Below, one piece after another: positions 27,265 through 35,241 of a stretch of 64,000 nucleotides of DNA. Under the pieces are notes generated by a model. It was not told the origin of the DNA, ran no database searches, and was given only the letters and a program-made list of their open reading frames with translations. The translations under genes were made by a program, and so were the position numbers. The DNA is from Anabaena sp. UHCC 0204 (GTDB lineage Bacteria; Cyanobacteriota; Cyanobacteriia; Cyanobacteriales; Nostocaceae), in contig NZ_VIKW01000001.1 in NCBI RefSeq assembly GCF_009711975.1, positions 9,980 through 73,979 on the forward strand. The letters are read 5' to 3'. Each line of letters begins with the position of its first letter. Within the stretch, counting starts at the first letter, position 1.

Positions 27265-27585
27265 TTAGTCAAAATACTGACTATCGGGTAAATGAGGAGG
27301 TTTCAGCCCTCTGAAAAAAGTAGATGTATTTCTCAGAAGATACAGAGTATAAGCGGCAAACCTGGGATTAGGATATCGAGAAGCAAGGGAATAATACAAA
27401 GAAACAGGTGCAATAAACCAGATACACTTAGTATGTATATAGGAACGTTCACCAATAACATGAAATAAAGGAAGCCAAGAAAGAAAAAGAGGATGTGTAA
27501 GGAAAGAGTGAGAAACATAAAGTCTGCCAACAGGAATACCCTCAAACTTGGGATAACGGGTAAAAATAGAAAACTCAACAATCAT
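27265..27585 (-). CDS. Hypothetical 106-residue protein, convergent with rep
   Basis: ATG with GAGG seven bases upstream and an open frame to 27265. The sequence is aromatic and Pro/Leu-rich (SHSFLTHPLFLSWLPLFHVIG, SLYYSLASRYPNPRF) and does not resemble any family I know. A second open frame of 82 codons overlaps it in another phase, so coding status is uncertain. The good ribosome-binding site and tight convergence with rep favour this frame. Confidence 0.4.
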   Translation of the reverse strand: MIVEFSIFTRYPKFEGIPVGRLYVSHSFLTHPLFLSWLPLFHVIGERSYIHTKCIWFIAPVSLYYSLASRYPNPRFAAYTLYLLRNTSTFFRGLKPPHLPDSQYFD

Positions 27586-28154
27586 TGAAAAACCTCAAAT
27601 AAACAAAATGATTTTTAAACTAGAGTCATTTATCCTCACCACCAAACAGGCGATAGCCTTGTAGATGAATGGGAGAACAAATAATATCCAAAAAAACAAA
27701 TGTGCGCTACGCGCAAATAAAAACAGCTTTGTCTTTCACATTGAGATTAATGACAAAGTAAAAACTCCCAATTACATAGTGTTGTAGTAAATGGGAGTTT
27801 AAAATAGCCTTCACTTGAAACTAATAAATATCTTCCAAAGAATTTCATGAAATAAAAATGATCTCACCAAAACAATGGCGGATCGGTTTCATTTGGGAAA
27901 ATGGAAATGCTTATAATGTAGAAATAGTGGATTAGCATTAGGAGAAAATGTCATAAAAAACAACTTATTACATATATAGATTTGCGCCTTTGTCGCTATT
28001 TTAGACTTTCAGATGGTTATTTTTTAAGACTGCAAAATGCTTATGAAATAATGGAAGCCAAAAGAAATTTAGGAGAAATTTTAAATCAAATTATTCCTCA
28101 TTCTTTACTTACGACAGATTAACATAAATACGTTATATCTTCTTATCTGTTATA
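27586..28154. other. Non-coding segment downstream of rep with origin-like hairpins
   Basis: 569 bp. Contains GCGC-TAC-GCGC at about 27703, CTTTGTC / GACAAAG (27727-27758), AAACTCCCA / TGGGAGTTT (27762-27800), and a TTCTTATCTG stretch at 28140-28149 that loosely resembles pC194/pUB110-type nick sites. Short frames (25 codons at 27858; an open reading stretch 27964-28122 without a clear start) may be gene debris. Confidence 0.5.
27727..27800. repeat. Two adjacent inverted repeats, possible single-strand origin remnant
   Basis: CTTTGTC (27727-27733) pairs with GACAAAG (27752-27758), and AAACTCCCA (27762-27770) pairs with TGGGAGTTT (27792-27800). Paired stem-loops next to a rolling-circle rep gene are typical of single-strand origins. 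They could equally be terminators for the minus-strand 106-codon frame. Confidence 0.5.
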
Positions 28155-28430
28155 ATGGTAAATAATAAAGTTACCAGCAAAGTAATGATTAAATTACAAG
28201 AATTGCAAGAACAGGTATTAGAATTACCAATCAAAGAACGCTGGACTCTTGCACAAACCTTACTAGCATCAATTCAACAAGAAACACTATCTTCTATTCC
28301 TACTCAACCCACCCTAGAAACCTTATCTGAACTTGACCCCTGGACACAAAGCCTCATAGGTGTAATTCGCTTAGAATCAGAAAATTCAGAGGAAAGTTAT
28401 GTTAATTACCTAGAGGAGAAATATAGTTAA
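28155..28430 (+). CDS. Small antitoxin-like protein (addiction-module component type)
   Basis: 91 residues. The segment VLELPIKERWTLAQTLLASIQQE is the 'addiction module component / putative antitoxin' helix found in many cyanobacterial small proteins (LP..ER..LA..LL.S). The C-terminal half (LDPWTQSLIGVIRLES, ESYVNYLEEKYS) matches the usual ending of such antitoxins. A toxin would be expected just downstream; only a 36-codon frame follows, so the partner may be lost. A start at the internal ATG (residue 11) is also possible. Confidence 0.65.
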   Translation: MVNNKVTSKVMIKLQELQEQVLELPIKERWTLAQTLLASIQQETLSSIPTQPTLETLSELDPWTQSLIGVIRLESENSEESYVNYLEEKYS

Positions 28431-28433
28431 AAA

Positions 28434-28544
28434 ATGACATTTTACAAAATTAGTTTAACTCAACAATTGGGTAAATTAGAAGCAGAATTACTAGAACAGG
28501 CGCAAAATATTCTGCGGCAATACCTGAGCTTAAATAACAATTAA
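28434..28544 (+). CDS. Very short ORF (36 residues), possibly a remnant
   Basis: Starts 4 bp after the previous stop codon and reads MTFYKISLTQQLGKLEAEL then EQAQNILRQYLSLNN. It is too short to assign and has no strong ribosome-binding site of its own. Its position suggests the leftover of a second gene in a two-gene cassette with the antitoxin-like protein. Confidence 0.3.
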   Translation: MTFYKISLTQQLGKLEAELLEQAQNILRQYLSLNNN

Positions 28545-28564
28545 TCATATTTTTTCAAATCCTC

Positions 28565-29362
28565 ATGTATGACAACATCTGCAAATTCTTAGCCGAAAAC
28601 TTCAAAGACGATTTAGCAACATGGTTACTAGGTTCACCAATTAAATTAACGGAAATTAGCCCCACAGAATTATCAAACGAACCAATTCGCGCTGATTCAT
28701 TAATTTTATTACAATCAGAAGAATTAGTTTTACACATCGAATTTCAAACCGACCCCGACGAAAATATAGCATTTAGAATGTTAGATTATCGAATCAGGGG
28801 ATATCGTCGCTTTCCTCACAAAAAAATGCGTCAAATAGTCATCTATTTGCGAAAAACAGGATCAGAATTAGTCAATGAAAACAGTTTTAAATTAGAAAGA
28901 ACCTATCACGAGTTTGATGTCATCCGCTTGTGGGAACAACCAACAGAGAAATTTCTCACAGTTCCCGGTTTATTACCCTTTGCGGTGCTAAGTCAAACAA
29001 AAGATCCTACAATGGTATTAACCCAAGTCGCCCAAGCTGTTGAAACAATTACCAATCAACAGCAACAAAGAAATATAGCTGCGGCTAGTGGAATCTTAGC
29101 AGGTCTGGTGTTAAAGCAAGATGTAATTAGGAAAATTTTCAGGAGTGAGATTATGCGCGAATCAGTCATTTATCAAGAAATCCTAAAAGAAGGTAAAGCT
29201 GAAGGTAAAGCTGAAGGTAAAGCTGAAGGTAAAGCTGAAAAAGCCAGAAATGTGGCTTTAAACTTGTTACGAATTGGTATGAGTTTAGAACAAATTTCTC
29301 AAGTTACGGAATTATCTCTTGAGCAAGTTCAAGCTTTACAAAAGGAGATTCTGGAGTCTTAA
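28565..29362 (+). CDS. Rpn family PD-(D/E)XK nuclease-like protein (transposase_31/YhgA-type)
   Basis: 265 residues. The N-terminal PD-(D/E)XK pattern is visible: FKDDLATWLLG, then IRADSLILL (Asp) and LVLHIEFQT (Glu-x-Gln), followed by RMLDYRIRGYRR. This is the cyanobacterial branch of the Rpn (recombination-promoting nuclease) family. The C-terminal part has a four-fold GKAE tetrapeptide repeat encoded by an exact 12-bp tandem repeat, then a helical tail (LLRIGMSLEQISQVTELS) as in many such proteins. It lies 20 bp after the 36-codon frame. Confidence 0.85.
   Translation: MYDNICKFLAENFKDDLATWLLGSPIKLTEISPTELSNEPIRADSLILLQSEELVLHIEFQTDPDENIAFRMLDYRIRGYRRFPHKKMRQIVIYLRKTGSELVNENSFKLERTYHEFDVIRLWEQPTEKFLTVPGLLPFAVLSQTKDPTMVLTQVAQAVETITNQQQQRNIAAASGILAGLVLKQDVIRKIFRSEIMRESVIYQEILKEGKAEGKAEGKAEGKAEKARNVALNLLRIGMSLEQISQVTELSLEQVQALQKEILES
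29189..29236 (+). repeat. In-frame 12-bp tandem repeat, 4 copies of GAAGGTAAAGCT
   Basis: Four exact copies, each encoding Glu-Gly-Lys-Ala, inside the Rpn-like gene. Copy number is expected to vary between strains by slippage without breaking the frame. Confidence 0.95.
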
Positions 29363-29657
29363 TTTTAACTATAGTGATTCTCCTGGGGATGAAATACACT
29401 TTGGCCTCTTTCCTAAAAAGAAAGAGGTTTTGAATATTACTTCCTGGCTAGAGAATTGGTTTGGGGTTAGGTCAGCCATAATTGCTAAGGAATGTTCTGC
29501 AAATTTTAGACAAAAATAAAGCAGTTGCTTGGGTTGAAGTATCGCTTAAAAATCAAGACGATCGCCATACTCCAAAACGTACCTAATTAATGGGAGAATA
29601 AAAATTTGCAATCATCCTTGACTTATTATTGCTTTCAGCCCAAAGGAATTTTGAAAA

Positions 29658-30203
29658 ATGTGGAAACGAATTACTTTAATCTTGTTACTGGTATTGAGCT
29701 TCAGCCTAAGTAGTCCTAGTGTAGCTGCTGCGGCTGGACTAAAAAGCTTTGTTGATAGTGCTGATGGTTATCAGTTTGCTTATCCTAACGGTTGGTTACA
29801 GGTTAAAGTTGCCGATGGTCCAGATGTGGTATTTCACGATTTAATTGAAGTATCAGAAAATGTCTCTGTGGTGATTAGTCCTGTTCCCGAAGGTAAAACT
29901 TTACCAGAATTGGGAACACCTTCAGAAGTTGGTTATAAATTAGGTAAGGCGGCTCTTGCTCCTGTAGATTCTGGCCGTACTGCTGAATTAATCAATGCTG
30001 CTCAAAAAGAAGTAGATGGTAAAATTTACTACTTACTAGAATATGAAGTTAAACTTCCTAATAACCAAGAAAGACACAATATATCTAGTGTAGCTGTGAG
30101 CCGTGGTAAGCTTTTTACCTTTAATGCTTCTGTACCTCAAAGACGATGGAAAAAACTGCAACGCATGATTGATGAAGTCGTTAGTTCTTTCTCTGTCTAT
30201 TAA
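29658..30203 (+). CDS. psbP: Photosystem II PsbP family protein (CyanoP-like)
   Basis: 181 residues. The signal sequence (MWKRITLILLLVLSFSL...) is followed by AAAAGLKSFVDSADGYQFAYPNGW, the PsbP hallmark, and VVFHDLIEVSENVSVVISPV, YYLLEYEVKLPN and the C-terminal KLQRMIDEVVSSFSVY. CyanoP is a lumenal protein associated with photosystem II assembly. Most CyanoP proteins have a lipobox Cys; none is seen here, so this one should be released into the lumen by ordinary signal peptidase cleavage (probably after AAA). Confidence 0.93.
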   Translation: MWKRITLILLLVLSFSLSSPSVAAAAGLKSFVDSADGYQFAYPNGWLQVKVADGPDVVFHDLIEVSENVSVVISPVPEGKTLPELGTPSEVGYKLGKAALAPVDSGRTAELINAAQKEVDGKIYYLLEYEVKLPNNQERHNISSVAVSRGKLFTFNASVPQRRWKKLQRMIDEVVSSFSVY

Positions 30204-30278
30204 TTAAGTAACTGGGGATTGGGGACTGGGAACAGAATTTTTTGGTGAGCAATTACCTATTACCCGATATTTTTGATT

Positions 30279-30872
30279 ATGACTATTCCTCAATTTGTAC
30301 TTGCTTCTGCTTCTCCAGCGCGTCGTCGTTTGCTGCAAACTGTGGGTATTGAAGCAATAATTTGTCCTAGTGATTTTGATGAATCACAAATACAATTAAA
30401 TGAACCAGGGGAATTAGTAAAAACTTTGGCTCAGTGTAAAGCTGAAACTGTAATTTCTCAGTTTCCATCGGCTTTGGTAATGGGTTGTGATTCTGTTTTG
30501 GCTATGGATGGCGAAATTTATGGTAAACCTGGAAATGCGAATGAAGCGATCGCTCGTTGGCAATTAATGCAAGGTAATTTTGGTGATTTGTATACAGGCC
30601 ATGTTTTGATTGATACGACTAAAAATCAGACTCTAGTTAAATGTCAAGTTACTAGGGTTTATTTTGCCAAGATGAGCGATCGCGCAATTCAAGCTTATGT
30701 AGCTACAGGTGAACCCCTCCAATGTGCTGGAGCATTCGCTATTGAAGGGTTTGGAAGTTTATTTGTGGAAAAAATCGCAGGTTGTCATAGCAACGTCATT
30801 GGTTTGAGTTTACCATTACTGCGGCTGATGATAGGGGAATTAGGATATGAAGTTACGGATTTTTGGCAATAA
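30279..30872 (+). CDS. maf: Maf-like nucleoside triphosphate pyrophosphatase
   Basis: 197 residues from the ATG at 30279 (an upstream TTG adds two residues only). The Maf signature [14 protein letters not shown] is at the N-terminus, with [20 protein letters not shown] (catalytic Asp) and [17 protein letters not shown] near the end. Maf proteins hydrolyse modified or non-canonical NTPs to NMP and pyrophosphate (house-cleaning). It follows psbP by 75 bp on the same strand, an association seen in other cyanobacteria. Confidence 0.95.
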   Translation: MTIPQFVLASASPARRRLLQTVGIEAIICPSDFDESQIQLNEPGELVKTLAQCKAETVISQFPSALVMGCDSVLAMDGEIYGKPGNANEAIARWQLMQGNFGDLYTGHVLIDTTKNQTLVKCQVTRVYFAKMSDRAIQAYVATGEPLQCAGAFAIEGFGSLFVEKIAGCHSNVIGLSLPLLRLMIGELGYEVTDFWQ

Positions 30873-31009
30873 TCTATTCTGCTTACTGTTTTGATCTAAA
30901 AAATTACTTTTCAATCACAATTTTCAGTTAACCAATTACTATTTCCAAACACAACAGAATAGTACAGATAGTTGTAAACTAAACAATAAATTGTATTTTC
31001 CAAATAATT

Positions 31010-31738
31010 ATGTCTTCTACACCTTCCCTGCGTGAACAACAACATCCCCTAATTTGTCAACTAGCTGATTGCATTGAAGCAGTTTGGCATAAACACCTAG
31101 ACTTATCACCTTACAATTTACCAGCGGAATTGGGATATGTGGAAGGGAGATTAGAAGGAGAAAAACTGATTATAGAAAATCGCTGTTATCAAAGTACTCA
31201 GTTTCGCAAAATGCACTTAGAACTGGCCAGAGTGGGGAATATGTTGGATATTCTGCACTGTGTAATGTTTCCCCGTCCAGAATATGATATACCCATGTTT
31301 GGCTGTGATTTAGTCGGAGGTAGAGGTCAAATTAGTGCGGCTATCGCTGATCTTTCTCCTGTCAACTTGGAGCGGATTTTACCAGATGGTTATAATTCTG
31401 CTTTGGGTAATTTAACCAAGTTTAATTTTTCCCAACCCCGTGAATTACCTGAATGGGGAAACATCTTTTCAGATTTTTGTCTCTTCATTCGTCCTGCTTC
31501 CCCAGAAGAAGAAACAATGTTTCTCACACAGGTTCAATCATTTTTAGAAATACATTGTACACAAGCGATCGCATCTAGTCCAGTTGCACCAGAAAAAGTA
31601 GCCTCGATTAGAGCCGGACAATACAATTACTGTAGCAAACAGCAACAAAATGATAAAACCCGTCGAGTCCTAGAAAAGGCATTTGGTATAGATTGGGCAG
31701 AAAATTATATGACTACAGTTTTATTTGACTTACCATAA
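31010..31738 (+). CDS. pcyA: Phycocyanobilin:ferredoxin oxidoreductase
   Basis: 242 residues, normal size. PcyA features include SQF-like [35 protein letters not shown] with the catalytic Asp, LSPVNLE, and SAGQY-type [26 protein letters not shown]. It performs the four-electron reduction of biliverdin IXalpha to phycocyanobilin, the chromophore of phycobiliproteins and phytochromes, with ferredoxin as donor. Single gene, followed by a large hairpin and the devBCA control region. Confidence 0.96.
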   Translation: MSSTPSLREQQHPLICQLADCIEAVWHKHLDLSPYNLPAELGYVEGRLEGEKLIIENRCYQSTQFRKMHLELARVGNMLDILHCVMFPRPEYDIPMFGCDLVGGRGQISAAIADLSPVNLERILPDGYNSALGNLTKFNFSQPRELPEWGNIFSDFCLFIRPASPEEETMFLTQVQSFLEIHCTQAIASSPVAPEKVASIRAGQYNYCSKQQQNDKTRRVLEKAFGIDWAENYMTTVLFDLP

Positions 31739-31797
31739 TTACTGGTGGAACTTCAGAAAAGTTCCCAGCAAATCATGACATATTCTGATTACTAAAA

Positions 31798-31840
31798 AGC
31801 AGCTACATTTTTGATACACCATCAAAAATAAAAAGCTGCT
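31798..31840. terminator. Compound hairpin between pcyA and the devBCA promoter
   Basis: Outer arms AGCAGCT (31798-31804) / AGCTGCT (31834-31840) and inner arms ATTTTTGAT (31807-31815) / ATCAAAAAT (31821-31829) enclose a five-base loop. It probably ends pcyA transcription or insulates the next promoter; the T-run after it is short. Confidence 0.6.
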
Positions 31841-31852
31841 ATTACTATATCT

Positions 31853-31894
31853 GTAAGCTGCGTTACGTTTTCTCTCAACTGATAAATGTAGAAT
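31853..31894 (+). promoter_or_regulatory. NtcA-activated (class II) promoter of devBCA
   Basis: GTA (31853-31855), eight bases, TAC (31864-31866) is a perfect NtcA site. Exactly 22 bases later, TAGAAT (31889-31894) fits the TAN3T -10 box. This GTAN8TAC-N22-TAN3T layout is the canonical NtcA-dependent promoter. Transcription would start near 31900 and give a leader of about 610 bases before devB. Confidence 0.85.
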
Positions 31895-32512
31895 TTACAT
31901 GAAGTAATCACCACCGATACTTTCCTAAGAGAGAACTAACGTTAATTACCCAAATTGCCAAGCTAATTTACCTATCCCCCGCGATATGCTCATTTGTCAA
32001 CTTTAAACTTTCTTAATTTTCCTGATCAAAAGTAATCAATTAACCGGATATTTTAAAAATTGCTAGGAATGTACACAAAACTCTCAAATTCCTCTCAATC
32101 AACCATAAGCATGGGAGTTGGAAACTGTTATTTATTACTCAGATAAATCAAGGTGAAACTTGATATAGATTAGCTTTATCACTACCAGAAACTATCAATT
32201 ATCATCCTTTTTACCCATCTCCTCAATCATGAAATGGGAAATATTGATGATTGATTCAATTTGCCAATTTTAGACCAGGTGGACTTGAGACAAAAATTTT
32301 CATTTCAGTAGACGACATCGAAGCAAATTTTAAATTAGGGATTTTGGATTGAATAATTCAAAGTCTTCAATTTACACACTTATTTCCATACTCACCCGCC
32401 TTATCACTGAGTCCTAATTTAAAGACTCAGGGTGATTAATTCCACTACAGCTAATTTACTTTTTTAGTTTTTTAGTTTTATCACCAAAATTCAGATAAAT
32501 AGGTCACATATC

Positions 32513-33931
32513 ATGTCAAGGGTGAATGAACAGTCAAAATTTAAAGAAAAGTCACTTGAACAACCTAAAATTTGGTTGAGTATTGCCGTAGCCCTACCAG
32601 TAGCGATCGCTGCCGGGTTACTAGCTACAGCCAGAATGGAACAATTGAAAAAACTGACTTCTGCTGTATCCATAGCACCAGTTCCTAATACTGTTACTGC
32701 CATAGGACGCTTAGAACCAAAAGGAGAAGTAATTAAACTTTCTGCCCCAGCAGGGTTATCAGGCAGTTCACGAGTCCAACAACTTTTAGTTAGAGAAGGA
32801 CAACGAGTTCAACAAGGGCAAGTTGTGGCTATTTTAGATAGTCGAGACACTAGCATGGCAGTTCTCGAAGAAGCCAAAGCCAGACTTCAAGAATCCCGCG
32901 CCAATTTAGCCCAAGTCAGCGCCGGTCCACCAAGAGACGCTCAAGCCCAAAGATTTATTGTTGCTCGATTACAAGCCCAGTTAGCGGGAGAAAAAGAAGC
33001 TCAACAAGCGACAATTAGCAGAATTGCCGCCCAGTTAAGTGGTGAAAAAGTTGCCCAGCAAGCAACAGTCAACCGCTTAGAAGCAGAACTAGTAGGGCAA
33101 CGAGGTTCTTTAAAAGCTAACATGGAGCGCATTCGAGCCGAACAACGCAATGCTCAAGTAGATTATGGACGCTATGAATTTTTATACAGTCAAGGTGCTA
33201 TTTCTCAACAAGAACGCGATCGCCGGAGACTAAGTGCAGTCACAACAAATCAACAATTAATAGAAAGTCAAGCCAGTTTAAAACGGGCAATAGAAACCAT
33301 CCAACAACAAGTTTCTGAAGCTAGAGCAACTCAAATTCAAACCCTCGCTACCTTGCAGCAGCAATTAATTGAAGCTACAGCCAACCGTAACAAAACTATC
33401 AGCACATTACAAAGACAAATAGATGAAGAAAGAGAGAGATTAAGCAGAATATTAGTAGTTAGTCCCTTAAATATTCAAGTAGCTCAATCCCAAGTTACTA
33501 ATGCACTTGCCATAGTCAGAAAAGCTCAAGCAGAACTTCAACAAAGCTATGTCAAAGCACCTAGTTCTGGTGAAATATTAAAAATTCACACCAAATCAGG
33601 TGAAATAATGAGTGCCAATGGTATTGCCGAAATTGGCCAAACTGATCAAATGTTTGTAGTTGCAGAAGTTCCTGAAGATAGCATTAGTAAAATCCGTTTA
33701 GGTCAAACAGCTACTATCTCTAGTCATAACGGCGCATTTGATGGTGAATTAAAAGGCATGATTACGGAAATCGGTAGAAAAATTGGTAAGAAAGATGTCC
33801 TCAATAACGATCCAGCCGCAGATATTGATGCCAGAGTTATCGAAGTAAAAATTGCCCTATCTCCAGAATTTAACAAGCGAGTTTCAGGTTTAACTAATGC
33901 AAAAGTTACGGTGGAAATTAATTCAAATTAA
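32513..33931 (+). CDS. devB: DevB-type periplasmic adaptor (HlyD family) of the heterocyst glycolipid exporter
   Basis: 472 residues. One N-terminal membrane helix (IAVALPVAIAAGLLATARM) is followed by the DevB family opening TVTAIGRLEPKGEVIKLSAP. A lipoyl half (VREGQRVQQGQVVAILDSRDT), a long coiled-coil hairpin (residues ~95-330, AQLAGEKEAQQATISR type repeats), the second lipoyl half (VKAPSSGEILKIHTKSGEI) and beta-barrel (VVAEVPEDSISKIRLGQ) follow. It links the DevCA ABC complex in the inner membrane to the TolC channel. First gene of devBCA, preceded by the NtcA promoter. Confidence 0.93.
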   Translation: MSRVNEQSKFKEKSLEQPKIWLSIAVALPVAIAAGLLATARMEQLKKLTSAVSIAPVPNTVTAIGRLEPKGEVIKLSAPAGLSGSSRVQQLLVREGQRVQQGQVVAILDSRDTSMAVLEEAKARLQESRANLAQVSAGPPRDAQAQRFIVARLQAQLAGEKEAQQATISRIAAQLSGEKVAQQATVNRLEAELVGQRGSLKANMERIRAEQRNAQVDYGRYEFLYSQGAISQQERDRRRLSAVTTNQQLIESQASLKRAIETIQQQVSEARATQIQTLATLQQQLIEATANRNKTISTLQRQIDEERERLSRILVVSPLNIQVAQSQVTNALAIVRKAQAELQQSYVKAPSSGEILKIHTKSGEIMSANGIAEIGQTDQMFVVAEVPEDSISKIRLGQTATISSHNGAFDGELKGMITEIGRKIGKKDVLNNDPAADIDARVIEVKIALSPEFNKRVSGLTNAKVTVEINSN

Positions 33932-33996
33932 TTTCCTGTTGTCCTGAAAAATATTGATGTTCAACTATTTAGTATCAAGATTCAAAAGGCTAGAAC

Positions 33997-35151
33997 ATGA
34001 CAGGAAAAATACCTTTATCTTGGCTACAACTGACAAGAGAAAAAACTCGCCTAGCGGTAGCTTTGTCAGGTATTGCTTTTGCTGATATTTTAATGTTCAT
34101 GCAGCTCGGTTTTCGAGATGCTCTCTATTACAGTAACGTTAGAATGCACACCAGTTTAGTAGGTGACATAGTTTTAATTAACAGTCAATCTAATGCTGTG
34201 CTGTCAATGAAAAGCTTTTCTCAACGACGCTTATATAAAGCCTTGGATTTACCAAGTGTTCAATCAGTACATCCTCTTTATTTAGACTATACAAGCTGGA
34301 GTAATCCCGTCACAGGTCGTCCCAGAAATATCTTAATTTTTGGGATGAATCCAGAAGTTAATTTATTTGATTTACCTGGAGTTGAGGAAAATCTTAATAA
34401 ACTCAAACTTCCTGATGTCGTTTTATATGACCGTTCTTCTAGGGTGGAATATGGACCTATTGCTGATACTTTTAATGAAGGTAAAATTGTTACAGCCGAA
34501 GTGCGAAGAAGACGAATTAAGGTAGCTGGTTTATTTACTTTAGGTGCATCTTTTGGTGCAGATGGAAATTTAATTACCAGTGATGTTAACTTTTTACGAA
34601 TTTTTAATAACCGTCAACCGGGATTAATTGATATTGGCATCATTAAACTAAAACCAGGTGCAGATTCCATTCAAGTAGCTCAACAATTGCGGAGTTATCT
34701 GCCTACAGATATCAATGTTTTAACCAAAGAAGAATTTATTGCATTTGAAAGAAATTATTGGGCAAGTAGTACGGCTATTGGCTTTATTTTTACGTTAGGA
34801 ACAATTATGGGTTTTATTGTAGGAACTGTAATTGTTTATCAAATTCTGTATACAGAAGTCAACGATCATTTATCTGAATATGCTACTCTCAAAGCCATAG
34901 GTTATACTCAAAACTATTTACTAACAGTGATTCTTCAAGAAGCTTTTTTATTAGCTGTTGTTGGTTATTTACCTGGATTTGCCTGCGCTCTTGTTCTTTA
35001 CAATGTTGCTAGAGATGCTACACTTTTGCCCATATTTATGAGTTATAATCGCGCCATTATGGTAATCATGTTAACTATTTTAATGTGCTTTATTTCGGGA
35101 ATGATTGCTATTCGTAAATTAAGCTCTGCCGATCCAGCAGATATTTTTTAA
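33997..35151 (+). CDS. devC: DevC-type ABC exporter permease
   Basis: 384 residues, ATG with AAAGG a few bases upstream. FtsX/MacB-like topology: one N-terminal membrane helix (LAVALSGIAFADILMFMQLG), a large periplasmic domain (~45-255), then three C-terminal membrane helices (GFIFTLGTIMGFIVGTVIV, AFLLAVVGYLPGFACALVLY, AIMVIMLTILMCFISGMIAI). The opening IPLSWLQLTREKTRL and ending RKLSSADPADIF are typical DevC features. Exports heterocyst envelope glycolipid together with DevA, DevB and TolC. The gap to devB is 65 bp; a palindromic repeat separates it from devA. Confidence 0.93.
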   Translation: MTGKIPLSWLQLTREKTRLAVALSGIAFADILMFMQLGFRDALYYSNVRMHTSLVGDIVLINSQSNAVLSMKSFSQRRLYKALDLPSVQSVHPLYLDYTSWSNPVTGRPRNILIFGMNPEVNLFDLPGVEENLNKLKLPDVVLYDRSSRVEYGPIADTFNEGKIVTAEVRRRRIKVAGLFTLGASFGADGNLITSDVNFLRIFNNRQPGLIDIGIIKLKPGADSIQVAQQLRSYLPTDINVLTKEEFIAFERNYWASSTAIGFIFTLGTIMGFIVGTVIVYQILYTEVNDHLSEYATLKAIGYTQNYLLTVILQEAFLLAVVGYLPGFACALVLYNVARDATLLPIFMSYNRAIMVIMLTILMCFISGMIAIRKLSSADPADIF

Positions 35152-35199
35152 TAGTTTGATTTATAACATATTCTTTCAACTTTCTTTCCTACCTCCTAA

Positions 35200-35224
35200 A
35201 TGGGCGCAGACCCTGCGCCCCTAC
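35200..35224. repeat. GTAGGGGCGCAG palindrome, copy 1 (between devC and devA)
   Basis: GGGCGCAG (35202-35209) pairs with CTGCGCCC (35213-35220) and is followed by CTAC; inverted relative to the copies at 41816 and 56386. Its right edge is only 17 bp from the devA ATG. Confidence 0.85.
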
Positions 35225-35241
35225 CTCCTAACTTCTTAATT

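Larger units (their letters stand above)
31739..32512. promoter_or_regulatory. 774-bp control region upstream of devBCA
   Basis: No gene. From left to right: a hairpin close to the pcyA stop (CTG-x-GGAACTT / AAGTTCC-CAG, 31742-31768); a compound hairpin 31798-31840; the NtcA promoter 31853-31894; then a ~610-base leader with a 7-bp inverted repeat CTGAGTC / GACTCAG at 32407-32430 shortly before devB. The long distance from NtcA box to devB matches what I recall for the distal, nitrogen-controlled devBCA promoter in Anabaena. Confidence 0.75.

Noticed and set aside
27333-27581. 82-codon minus-strand frame overlapping the 106-codon frame
   Set aside because: Very hydrophobic product from T-rich sequence, and the overlapping frame has the better ribosome-binding site.
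29319-29519. Open frame of 66 codons overlapping the Rpn gene end
   Set aside because: It overlaps a well-supported gene in another phase and lacks a ribosome-binding site.
35200-35241. In-frame upstream ATG for devA
   Set aside because: It lies within the GTAGGGGCGCAG palindrome; the added residues GADPAPLPP come from the repeat, and DevA proteins start near the ATG at 35242.
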